Assembly (NCBI GenBank): GCA_043228905.1
Contig: JBHGNT010000009.1
Coordinates: 1,240,001-1,304,000 of the forward strand
Length of the DNA stretch: 64,000 bases
DNA from: Azolla caroliniana
Lineage: Eukaryota; Polypodiophyta
Direction: 5' to 3'
Each line of letters starts with the position of its first letter. The stretch's first letter is position 1. Shown here piece by piece: positions 32,601-42,761 of the stretch. Both the position numbers and the translations under genes were made by a program. The notes beneath the pieces are model-generated. The model was not told the origin of the DNA. It was given only the letters and a program-made list of their open reading frames with translations, and made no database searches.

Positions 32601-33619
32601 TGCGCCTCTATGACGATGACATTACTGCTCGATGACGTGGCATTAGCAATGATACATAACACTACTATCATCATGTTCAGGCTAAGATGATTATGTATTT
32701 ATTTGAAGGAAGTTTACATACAAGCAATTGGTGTGTTATTGGGGGGTAATGAATGTAAGGGATCATTATATATTGTTTTAATTGTGGTAAGGTGGGTTGA
32801 CTCTCTAGAATTTGCACATCATCATTATTTATTGCTCGCACATTTGACCACCCACTCCCCCCCTAACATAATGGGTGCATCTTCATTGGTGCATCAAGTA
32901 TAAGGTGTGACTAATAGATGTCTAAAGGTTTAATGTAGTAGCACAATTTGGTGGGAGAGTGGGTTAGGAGGCTAAGAGCGGGCTAATAGATTGGTGTAGA
33001 AAGAAAGGGTTGGGGTCAAGGTGTAGTTGTTAGTGGTTAAGGCATGTGCATAATAGCATTGGAGGTTTGTGTGGTGGATGCGAGAGAGTTTCGAACGGAT
33101 AATGTGCGAGGGGTTGTGAGCATTCGAGCAAATTCCACACGTGATGTTAAAAACGTAGTGTCGCACGACACTTTCATTGCCACTCATACCCAAGCGAGTG
33201 TCACGCAAAGAAAGGGACAAGGGCTGAGAGAGAGAGCCCAAGAGACAAAAAAGGTGTACATTAAATGTAATTAACCTTAGTCTACAAGAAGTAGACAAGT
33301 GAAATTATTAACGTCTTACCTCTTCATCTTCCTTCTTCTTCACTTCTCTCTCTCTCTCTCTCTCTCTCTGACATTAAACTTTGGCCCTCTTCTCTACTCT
33401 CAAGTTTAAGCCTTAAAGCACTCAATCTAAAGTGCTTAAAGTTCCAACTTATTGTAAGAGCTTGGTTGGCCTAAACCACTTGTGTGATAATAGAGGTGTA
33501 GACTTTCTGGATTTATGCGATAAACTACTACCTACACGGGGTTAAGTCTTAGCCCCACTTCTTTATTTGTATTTGTGTTGAGAGTAAGAGTGAGGAGAGG
33601 ATTACCAAGCTTAATAGCA
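32601..33619. other. Intergenic between the dirigent copies
   Basis: AT-rich, with a CT microsatellite at 33340-33370. No gene recognised. 33380-33560 looks like the leader end of an old LTR but has no partner. Confidence 0.5.
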
Positions 33620-33787
33620 ATTAAAAGAAATTCAAATCACTCTATTGATAAATAAATTAAGTTTAGATCTCCCAGTGTTATTGAACTACTTATTCAAATC
33701 TTGAAACAAGTATAACCAACACATTAAACAGAACGCTCTCGATGATAACCACGAATGTGCACAAATGAAATGTTTAAAGAGTATTCA

Positions 33788-34360
33788 TCAATAGTAGAGA
33801 TGGAGGTCGAAGGAGAGGGTCCAATGTGCGGGTGGGATATGGTCAATGTAAACAAGCTTCGATGTAGCGACGCCACGGGCGGCCAAGAAATCTCCGGTGC
33901 CACCCACGACGGGCAAGTAGCGGACCGCAAGTGGCTCGTACTCTTGTCCCAAGATGGCGATGGTACCCTTGTATTTGCCAGACGTAATGGTGGCGGTGAA
34001 GATGTGTAGGAGGGCATAGTAGTGCTTCGAATTGATGACCCAAATACCTTGGGCAACTCCGATTTGGGTCGACTTGGGTGACGGGCCCGTTGTTATAGGT
34101 GCCTCGAACGTGGACCGCACCCCGAAGCTAAACGGGTTCGGTTGGCTCAAGTTGAAGGGTAGGGCGCTATAGACCGAAGTAAAGACCGAGTTGTTGACGG
34201 CCGGGTTGTAGACCTGGTTGTGGAAGTAGAATACGAATCGGTTCGGGCCATTGGGGGGCTTTCGGCGCGCCTCCACCACATTACCACTCAATGTCGACGC
34301 GATGCAGAGCACGACCATTAGGGTTGCGCCGACAGTTGTGTTCATCCTCAATGAGGCCAT
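33788..34360 (-). CDS. Dirigent-family protein, secreted
   Basis: An intact intronless gene of 190 codons. An open frame continues 69 codons further upstream, but a TATA box lies inside that stretch, so the start at 34360 (MASLRMNTT) is preferred. Residues 1-31 form a signal peptide (VGATLMVVLCIASTLSG core), giving export to the cell wall. The mature part shows dirigent hallmarks: RFVFYFHNQVY (41-51), GVAQGIWV (101-108), ALLHIFTATITSGKYKGT (116-133), LAVRYLPVVGGTGDFLAARG (144-163), ending in a beta strand. N-glycosylation sequons are at N56 and N70. Dirigent proteins steer coupling of monolignol or other phenoxy radicals, or act in wall lignin placement; the substrate cannot be read from sequence. 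A deleted duplicate lies downstream. Confidence 0.9.
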   Translation of the reverse strand: MASLRMNTTVGATLMVVLCIASTLSGNVVEARRKPPNGPNRFVFYFHNQVYNPAVNNSVFTSVYSALPFNLSQPNPFSFGVRSTFEAPITTGPSPKSTQIGVAQGIWVINSKHYYALLHIFTATITSGKYKGTIAILGQEYEPLAVRYLPVVGGTGDFLAARGVATSKLVYIDHIPPAHWTLSFDLHLYY

Positions 34361-34492
34361 TGCCCCTCTAAAGATGATTATGTAGAATTGAAGAGCAAAA
34401 AAGAGTTTTGTAGAGAGTATGTAGCTATGATAATTGGTAGTAGCTATTGGTTTGTAAATAAGGGGTGATGAAGAAGGGTGAGGGGAAATGGG

Positions 34493-34500
34493 TTTATATA
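34493..34500 (-). promoter_or_regulatory. TATA box of the dirigent gene
   Basis: TATATAAA on the minus strand, about 135 bp upstream of the chosen ATG. The same element is conserved at the matching place before the pseudogene copy near 32233. Confidence 0.7.
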
Positions 34501-34749
34501 AAAGGTCTTGTGTCTTGTGTCCTTGCCCCTTGGGGATTGGTGGGGGCTGACGTTGGGGAAATGGCACATGGTTCCTAATTTTCTATTGACATATTGAAAA
34601 CCTCTCCTTTTATCGCGGCAAGGCCAGATCCTTTAACACACACATCGTGGCCCCCCTATTACAAGAAAACCTTTAACACACATCGTGGCCCCCCTATTAC
34701 AAGGACATATTGTCTTAGAGGGACACCTTCTCACTCAATGACACTAGAA

Positions 34750-34960
34750 ACTCTTAATTTTTCCTCGCCCATCCCTCATGGTGTACACAAAGTTCAAGGC
34801 TTGAAAGTCCCATTTTACACACAACGTGCATTAAGTGCAACATTACAGAGACTCGTTTTCCTCCCTCATGGTGTACACAAAGTGCGAGGCTTGAAAGTCC
34901 CATTTCACACACGACGTGCATTAGGTGCAACATTACAGAGACTCGTTTTCCCCATGGGCA
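34750..34960. repeat. Direct duplication upstream of the dirigent gene
   Basis: Two copies of a roughly 105-bp block, about 34770-34858 and 34864-34955. Each runs from CCCTCATGGTGTACACAAAG through TTGAAAGTCCCATTT to TACAGAGACTCGTTTTC. The pseudogene's upstream region has only one copy (about 32475-32560). Confidence 0.75.
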
Positions 34961-35000
34961 TCATCTTTGAGATTAGAACATCAATGCTTTTGCAACTCTC

Positions 35001-37806
35001 TTGACATTGAAGTATCTCATTCCACCCATGGGCATTAACTTCATAACGACATTCATATTTCTTTTGGTTATTATATAACCTTTCAATATTGTATGCTAAT
35101 AGATTATGGGTGTGCCTAGGTATATTATCAGTTTTTAGTAATGCTAGGCTTTTGTATAGATTGTGGTAGACTATTTGTAGATTAGACGGTTTTCTTTTAT
35201 TTTCATTAAATAAGCAAGATTTTACATGGGGTCTACAACACCATAGGTCTCAATTATATCATAGTTTTGTAAAATTTGTACTACATTTAGTGTCATATTT
35301 CTTATTGAGACAAAATTGGAGATGCACACTTCACATGTTATAGTCTATGTGATGCATGGAACTACAAAAATTTCTTCCTCTTTGAATTGTTAAATTGCTC
35401 TCATCCTTACATGTATACCAGCCCATTCCCTTGTTCTCCATCCACACAATAACTTCATCATGGTTCAGCTCACATTTTCACGGCTTTGCGATGGGATGTT
35501 GGGAAACTCAGTGTTGACCATGAACATTTGAAAATGTTTGTGAATATTAGTATTTAATCGTAGTGTAGTGTTCCTCCATCAACCAAGGCTTACAAGATCT
35601 AAGGGCAATGTCCCCTAACATAATGGGTGCAACATGCTAGTAGGAGTGAGTTTAGGATGGGATTGTTGGTGGCCTATTTTAAATCAAGGACTTGCCTTAA
35701 AATAACTTGGATATTTTTTTCCTGTTGTCCCCTTAAAAATAAGTCATTATTATTTAGAGATGCTTGCTTCTTGCTTCAATGGTTCAATGTATTGAAGCAC
35801 CTTTTTTTCTAGAATATATATCATCTTATTTTACTTTAATTTATACTTGGCACCTTTTTCACAAATACTTTTCTAAAATATATTTCATTTTATTCTACTT
35901 TAATTGGTATCTCTTTCTCCCTATTTCATTTCAAAGTAAGACTTAAAAGTCTAGGTTTGAAGTTAAGACCCCTACACTTTAAGCAATTGGGTTAACAATT
36001 TCTTTATTGTTCCGCATTTTCTTCTATGTAACTATAAAGAGACTTAATTCCTAGCCAATAAGGGACTTGGTTTCTATTGCTGAAGAGAGGAATATTAAGG
36101 GATGACTATTACTATGAAGAGGGATGGCTACCGTGAAAAAGAGGGATAAATGCATTACCATATATTCATAATCAATGTGATTTGGTTTCCAGAAAGATTT
36201 GAGAATTTCAATTCAAATTTGGGTTTTTTTTGCCAAGATTAATATGGATTACTTTTTGTATCAATCTTTGTTTGTTGAATGTTAGAAAAAGTTCTTTCAC
36301 GTGTATTATCGATTGTAGTTGTGGTAATTTCATAATTTGGATGCATTTAAAGTATAGCTTCGCTTCCAATACATTTTCACTAATTCAATATTCAAGTTCT
36401 TCTCTAATGAACTACTTGATCTTGGAACCATATATTATCAAGATGGAAGACATTCTTAGTGAAAAATAAAGAAGAAGAAGAAGAAGAAGAAGAAAATAAC
36501 TACGAAATGCATAAAATATATTACAAGAAAGCATACCTTATATGAGAAACATGGCAAATGTTTGACTGGAATGGACTTAAGATTCGTGATCCTTATTAAA
36601 TATTGAGAAGCTTCTTATTGAACTTTAAGAGTTGCCTTAATACTCAGGCACAAATGAAATTATTCCAAATCTATATCTAAATAAATGATTGGAGGCATGT
36701 TGGCATTGACATGGTGAGATATTTTGAGTCACTCAAATAATTATAGATAATCGCATGATGAAGTAACCATGTTCCATTCTATGTATATATGATCCCAATC
36801 TTCTATAACAAGTAAATCATCAATACATTTGTGGTCAATAGTCTTCTCGGTTGTTGTCCAAGTACTCACAATACATGTATGGGTGATTGATAAATTGTTA
36901 AAGTTGAATTCCATCTTGTAACTACATGAACTAGGCAAGGTGGTTCTTGTTTTAGAATGTATTCCAAAAATGGCAGTTCTTGATTGAGAATGTTTTCCAA
37001 AAATAGCTCTACAAACTTTAGGGGTGCATTTAGAATAACCTCTAATGCAACTTTACACTAAGATAATATGTATGAACCATCATGCATCTCAACATATGCG
37101 ATGCATTTACAATGTATTTTCCTTGGTGTCTTTGCAACAATCTAGCCAACTTCGTGAATGTGATTCGAGCATCATTAGCATCATCTAATGTTGTGAATAA
37201 AAACCATGAAGAAACACCAGATTCTAGATGAGTGAGCATAAGTTTCACCTTATGTTTTTCCTACTCCATCTCTAGGAAATACATCTAGAAAGTCTAGTAA
37301 GAGCATAGAAATTGGCAAAGAGACCCAATTTAAAGTCACTAGATAAAATCCTTTCGAACTACACATTTGTATATCCTCTAGCATCCTTGTTACGTGGAAT
37401 GAAAGATTGTTGTGCATCAAGTTGCAAACTTCTTGTACATGCATTCACGCCACCAAAGACAATGACCCCCCCCTTGCATTTTAAATAAGTAATATCCTCT
37501 TCTTCATTGACAAAATGTTGACCTTTATTCAAACAAGCATAAAAGTTACAATCTTGACCAGGAGTGTAACATTCAACAACAAATGTGGACATATTACTTA
37601 GTATTTCTATTTTGAGCCATATGTCACATTTATGTTCATCATTTTTTTGATCGACTCACATTTCTTACTTTTGTCAAGGACATAATCAAGATTCGAACTC
37701 TTCACCTCTTGTATATAGTCAAGTGTTATGTTCTAACCAACACATCCAAATACATAGTCATGTTATGTATATCTTAATATATTAATACTAGATTATCTAT
37801 TTCAAG
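35001..37806. other. AT-rich intergenic DNA, no gene recognised
   Basis: Contains a (GAA)n microsatellite at about 36470-36494 and T-rich tracts. A minus-strand frame at 37359-37592 (77 codons, starting MSTFVVECYTPGQDC) and neighbouring fragments at 37250-37444 and 37042-37248 might be a decayed gene or transposase. I recognise no family. Confidence 0.5.
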
Positions 37807-39071
37807 TTGTAGGAGTTTTTAGAAAGTTCTAGAACTAGAAGGTTCTAGAGGGTTCTAGAATATTCTCCCAAATATTCTCGAGAATATTCTAATGCATATA
37901 CTTCAACTCGCAGTATAAATACTTGTAACCTCCTTAGTCCCTTTCAAGGGATTCAACGCCAGTCATTGACATATCAATCTAGTATTCTTCTTTAGCCCCA
38001 TCTTCTCTCCTTGATTTACATCTTTGTCTTTATGCTCTTGTATTGTTCCTAGCGTCTTAAGGTCCTCATCTCGTCGCTCCCAACTTCCAGAGTTTCTAGC
38101 CTCATCACGTTTAGTTCCATGTTCGTAACCTTATCAATCATAGCCTCATCATCTGTGCTTTGTCGTACTCTAGGGTTGGTGTGTCCGTGACCGTTTGAAT
38201 CCCTTCAAACTAGAAGCACCACCCGTCTTCATCGTTGACCTTGCTTCTAGAGTTACCATGCTCATGCCCGTTGGTCTACTATCCTCCGGTGAGGACCACA
38301 AATGGTCGCTCACGCCCGTTGGTGTTTGTGTTCCTTGTGAGGACCGCACATGGTCTCTCACGTCTGTCGGTGTTCTAGTTCCTGGTGAGGACCTCACATG
38401 GTCGCTCACGCCCGATCGTATCCAAGTCTCCGGTGAGGACCACACATGGTCACTCACGCCCGTTGGTGTTCGTGTCTACGGTGAGGACCGCACATGGTCA
38501 CTCACGTCCGTTGGTGTTCGTGTTTTGGTGAGGACCACACATGGTCGCTCACCCCTGTTGGTATTCGTGTCTCCAGTGAGGACCGCACATAGTTGCTCAT
38601 GTCGTTGTTGTTCGTGTCTCCGGTGAGGACCGCACATGGTCAGCCACTCCTCAACCTTCTCTTGTTTTCTCTTTAAGCTCTTCCCTACACCACACTTCCG
38701 AAAAGGCGGTCATAAAGGGGAGGATATTGTCACAGACATGACGGCCATGCTTTCAAAAAGGCAGTCGTAAAGGGGAGGATAATGTCACGGAGTATAAATA
38801 CTTGTAACCTCCTTAGTCCCTTTCAAGGGATTCAATGCCAATCATTGACACATCAATCTAGTATTCTTCTTTAGCCCCATCTTCTCTCCTTGATTTACAT
38901 CTTTTTCTTTATGCTCTTGTATTGTTCCTAGCGTTTTAAGGTCCTCATCTCGTCACTCCCAACTTCCCGAGTTTCTAGCCTCATCATGTCTAGTTCCACG
39001 TTCGTAACCTTATGAATCATAGCCTTGTCATCTATGCTTTGTCGTAGTCTAGGGTTGGTGTGTCTGTGACA
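37807..39071 (+). mobile_element. TRIM-like non-autonomous LTR element with minisatellite core
   Basis: Two direct repeats, 37912-38191 and 38791-39071 (about 280 bp, over 90 percent identical by eye), flank a short core. The right LTR probably starts at 38728: TGTCACAGAC there is the inverted complement of its end GTCTGTGACA. It is preceded by the PPT-like AAAGGGGAGGATAT; a second such tract follows at 38770. The TATA box is GTATAAATAC (37913, 38792). No protein is encoded. The left LTR's 5' end is not certain; 37807 is a guess from the TG at the start of the TTCTAGAA-rich upstream block. Confidence 0.65.
38260..38640 (+). repeat. 48-bp minisatellite in the TRIM-like element
   Basis: About eight units spaced 48 bp apart, each with GGTGAGGACCGCACATGGTC and GCTCACGCCCGTTGGTGTTC variants. 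Because 48 is a multiple of three, one plus frame stays open through six units as a 16-residue repeat (xGEDxTWSLTPVGVRV). I regard the frame as incidental. Confidence 0.9.
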
Positions 39072-40288
39072 ATTTCCCTCTCAATCAAATATGCCATCCT
39101 CATTGTCTTAGATTTTTCGGCCATATCAAAGATCGTACATTGTGTTTACCTAAACCTTGATTCCTTTGAGTTTCATGCCCTCATGTTTCAACAAGAATTA
39201 TGACATCCAAGTCATAAGTCAACTCCTCTATGCCAAATCCCACATTCCATGGGCATCCATTGCAATTCTAAAAGCATAGTCGTAGAATACGTAAATTAGT
39301 CCCATAGGTCATGCGTTTAAATTTATCTACGAAGTTTCCATTTTTAAGCACATCCTTAACGTTAATTTTCAAAATTTCCTCTATGTTTTATGATGGGAAT
39401 TTTGTTGTGAGTAGCACGATCTTCACTCAAAAAACATTGCCTACCTTTGAGGTACACCAAACTATTTTTAAGTATGATCCTTCGCTTTGAATTATTTGTC
39501 ATTGTCATACAATATGCCTTTGTCCCAAATGAGCAACACGTTTCCCAACTTTGTGTGCCCCATAAACATTCACATCTAATAAATGACCATAATACATACT
39601 AAAGAATTCACCAATGACCTTTCCAAGGGATGCATGTGTTTCCATACTCTCCTCTTTAATCCCATGGATGTCAATTGTCCTTGATCATCTTTCATGTTCT
39701 TTCAATTCTTGGAGGTCTATGCGTTTTACATTAATCTCTTGATTCATTACATGCATTATAGGCGAGTTAGATCCACATCCCTACCACATATATCCGTTTA
39801 TGACTTTGTTCTACATACATTTTTCATCTCACTTACATCCTAACTCATTATGTCCATTTTTTCCTCCTATAATGCTTCCTTTAACTCAAACTTGTTTAAG
39901 AGCTCATTTGTCTCTAATTTGGTTTCCTTACATGCTTGAATCTCATCTTCAAGTTTTGCAACCATTTGCTCAAGACCCTCATTCGCAATAACAACAACAT
40001 GTAGTATTGCAACCATTTGCTTAAGACCCTCATTCTCAATAACAACAACTTTTAATTTTACATTCTCATTCATTAGTTGTCCTAATATCTTCACCTTGCT
40101 TGTTTATGGTTCCTTGAAGAGCATTCAAATATTTATAATTATTTTCTCCATTATTGTTGAATCTATTGCATTAATATCAAGAATAATTGGTGATCTTGGT
40201 TCATTATTGATCATAGCCACACACTTTGTTGCCCCCCTTGTGAGTGTTTGCCATTGTTTCCATTGGAGTATGTTTTATATGTAGTGTC
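39072..40288. other. Intergenic, no gene recognised
   Basis: AT-rich. A 75-codon minus frame at 39867-40094 has an internal repeat (VVVIENEGLKQMVAIL and VVVIANEGLEQMVAKL) and looks like a coiled-coil scrap. It is too short to assign. Confidence 0.5.
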
Positions 40289-40833
40289 TGTTGGGAATAT
40301 GTCCCTCCAATAGGAGGATGATCCGACTGTTTAGAAAGCCGACACTCGAAGAGTTGGGAAACAGGAGCCGAGATGACGGCCTCGGCCGAAACCGGAATCG
40401 AGTAAATAGCCAACTTGTCAATAGTTTAAGTGTGCGCCCCATGAGGGCTATGTATGTAAATAACCAAAAATTTGCGTAAGTATATATGTAACTAGGGCAA
40501 ACTTTTAGGTAACACAGTGTGTAAGAACAGAGGTAGTAGAAACAGAGAGAGAGCGTGAAAGAGAGAAGTGTGAGCCGTGCCACAGCTGTGTGAGTAACAA
40601 AAGACGTGAAGAGCCCTGTGCGTTTGATACACTCGATAGAGTGTTGTATTCCTCTCGGTGTTGTATGTCCACTTTGTATAGTGAAGTTCTGTTCATGTGG
40701 TTTTCCCTGTTTTAGGGTTTCCACGTAAATCTCTATGTACATCTGTTTATCTTGTCTTTCTAGCACTTCTTGTGATTCGTATTTCAGCGCGTAGTTCGTT
40801 TATTGTGATCTATTCCGCATCGATTTCTCAAAA
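40289..40833 (+). repeat. 5' LTR of Copia E
   Basis: 545 bp, TGTTGGGAATATG to TTCTCAAAA (the terminal CAACA is mutated to CAAAA compared with the 3' LTR). It has a TATA-like GTATATATG near 40479. It pairs with 50599-51149. Confidence 0.92.
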
Positions 40834-40836
40834 AAT

Positions 40837-40848
40837 TGGTATCAGAGC
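40837..40848 (+). other. Primer-binding site of Copia E
   Basis: TGGTATCAGAGC, the standard complement of the initiator methionine tRNA 3' end, 3 nt after the LTR. Confidence 0.95.
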
Positions 40849-40861
40849 TTGAGGTGCAAGC

Positions 40862-42363
40862 ATGGAAGGAGGTGTGAGCGGTTTCCCAGGTATGATAGTT
40901 CTCAACTCACAGAACTATGTAGACTGGAAGATCAAGATGGAGGACCTTCTCATAGTCAAAGACCTGTACGAGCCAGTCGACAGAGCAAAAATACCCAGGG
41001 GGTATTGGAGTCGGACTGGAAGCTTTTGAATAGGAAGGCGATGGCCACAATCCGACAATGTGTCGATGTAAGTGTCCTTCAGCATGTGGCGAACGACACG
41101 AATGCCCACGAGATGTGGCAGAAGCTGTCGTGTTTGTACAAGAGGAAGAACGTGCTAAACAGAACCTCGCTAATGAGAAAAATCGTACGGCTGAAATACA
41201 GAGACGGTGAGAGCATCGTCGAACATATCAGCACGTTTATGGGGTATGTAAATCAACTTGCTGTGACCAAGTTTCCCCTGGATGACGCAATGGAGGCCAT
41301 CATGTTGATGTGCACACTTCCGGAAAGCTAGGAGAACCTAGTGGTTACTCTCAACACCTCCTGTCAAGAAGAGAACTTGTTTCTACATATGGTGAAGACA
41401 AGCATCCTAAACGAGGAGGCAAGGAGGAAAGACAAAGGAGTCTTGTCCCAAACGGAGTCGACTCTGACTCAACAGATGGACAGAGGAAGAGACCGGTGAA
41501 GAAGAAGTCCGTAGCGAAGGAACAAATCCCATGCCAGATCGAAGTCCAGAGGTAAGCCTGTGTGCTTCTATTGCGGAAAACCTGGACACTTCCAAAAGGA
41601 CTTCTGACACATGAAGAAAGATAAGTCTATCGGAAACAATGTTGAACCCCGGAAAATTCCGGATGAAAAGAACACTTCGGCCATTGCTACGAGCAATGAG
41701 GAACTCCTGTTCATATGTGAACAGACAAGTGCAAACCTTGCAAGCGAAGAGTGCACTTGGGTGATTGATTCCAGCACATCCTTCCATATTACTCCTTTGA
41801 CAGAGTATTTCTCGACTTACATAGTCGGGGATCATGGCTATGTAAAGATGGGTGATAGTGGAGAGTGCAAGATAACCGGAGTCGGAAGTGTGTGCTTAAC
41901 GACGTCGATAGGGTGTCAACTAACGTTGAAGGATGTTTGACATGTCCCCGATATCAGATTCAATCTGATATCAACTGGAAAGCTTGACGATAAAGGCTAC
42001 AGTGGTAGCTTTTGGAATGGCAAGTGGAAGTTCTACCGAGGAAACCTCATAGTGGCTCGAGCACAGAAAGAAGGCACATTGTACATGATGCATGCCCGAC
42101 TGTGCAAATTGGAAGTAAACGTGGCAGCCGACTCGGTAGGAGAGATATGGCATAAGAGGCTAGGCCACATGAGTGAAAAGGGAATGCACCTGTTAGCCGA
42201 CCAGAAACTTCTACCAGAAGTCAAGGGAGTGCACCTAGAGAAGTGTGTCGACTGCTTAGCCGGACATGACGGCATTCCACTCGAGACCACCAAGGAGAAG
42301 AGAAGCTGCACTTGAACTAGTACACACGGACTTGTGCTATGTGGATGCTCCATCGCATCGAGG
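40862..42363 (+). pseudogene. Copia E gag, protease and integrase N-terminus
   Basis: gag starts at ATG 40862 (MEGGVSGFPGM, NYVDWKIKMEDLL), shifts frame near 41000 and continues KLLNRKAMATIRQCV to LMCTLPES. A TAG there replaces tryptophan. A zinc knuckle, CFYCGKPGHFQKDF, lacks its final cysteine (41558-41605). The protease active site reads WVIDSSTSFHITP, DSST instead of DSGA, so it is dead. GAG-pre-integrase and zinc region follow (WHKRLGHMSEKGM, CVDCLAGH). The gene is then cut by element D. Most stops fit C-to-T or G-to-A changes. Confidence 0.88.
42359..42363. repeat. Target-site duplication of chromovirus D, left
   Basis: CGAGG, repeated exactly at 48007-48011 on the other side of D. Confidence 0.95.
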
Positions 42364-42517
42364 TGTCAGAACCAAGGATAAAAGATAGAGTGATGGAAGA
42401 AGGATAGAGAAGAATGGATGTATAAGATATAGAAAGAAAGAGAATGGATACAAGATATGTAATGAGAGCTAAAGACTGGTGTTGATTCGAATTGATTTGA
42501 GAATACATGTATGCGCT

Positions 42518-42525
42518 TATTTATA
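42518..42525 (-). promoter_or_regulatory. TATA box in the 3' LTR of D
   Basis: TATAAATA on the minus strand, 26 bp from the nearest heat-shock element. The 5' LTR lacks these 8 bp (see 47755). Confidence 0.8.
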
Positions 42526-42550
42526 GGTTCCTATAGAATAGCTTAGAGAT

Positions 42551-42614
42551 TTCTAGAATGTTCTAGAATGTTCTAGACCTAGAATGCTCTAGGACATTCT
42601 AGAACATTCTAGAA
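42551..42614. promoter_or_regulatory. Heat-shock-element array in the 3' LTR of D
   Basis: TTCTAGAA at 42551 and 42561 and TTCTAGA at 42571, exactly 10 bp apart, give five alternating TTC/GAA units. A second cluster at 42597-42604 and 42607-42614 gives four more. This is the consensus nTTCnnGAAn recognised by heat shock factors. It lies just upstream of the TATA box in the element's orientation. Confidence 0.8.
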
Positions 42615-42697
42615 TAATCTAGATTTTTTACAATAATCAATGTAATACAAGAAGTAGCTCAAATATTATTGTTTCATATAACAATAAGCTATCTTAA

Positions 42698-42744
42698 TGG
42701 TTGAGGTTTTCAAGTATGAATTACAAGGTTCGAGGTTCAAGTCC
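42698..42744 (+). repeat. tRNA-like segment in the D LTR, antisense to the element
   Basis: The plus strand has an A-box-like TGGTTGAGGTT (42698-42708) and a perfect B box GGTTCAAGTCC (42734-42744), followed by GGGTGACGCC. A near-identical copy is in the other LTR (47927-47973), so it was part of the LTR before transposition. It resembles a SINE or tRNA head. Confidence 0.5.
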
Positions 42745-42761
42745 GGGTGACGCCATAACGG

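Noticed and set aside
34361-34567. A longer dirigent protein starting at 34567
   Set aside because: The TATA box (34493-34500) lies within this stretch, and a good signal peptide begins at the ATG at 34360.
38195-38626. A repeat protein of 143 residues encoded by the 48-bp minisatellite
   Set aside because: The frame is open only because 48 is divisible by three. It breaks after six units and has no start context or partner.
42317-42508. A short minus-strand protein starting MYSQINSN near 42508
   Set aside because: It is the LTR copy of the 5' leader seen at 47750; no gene.
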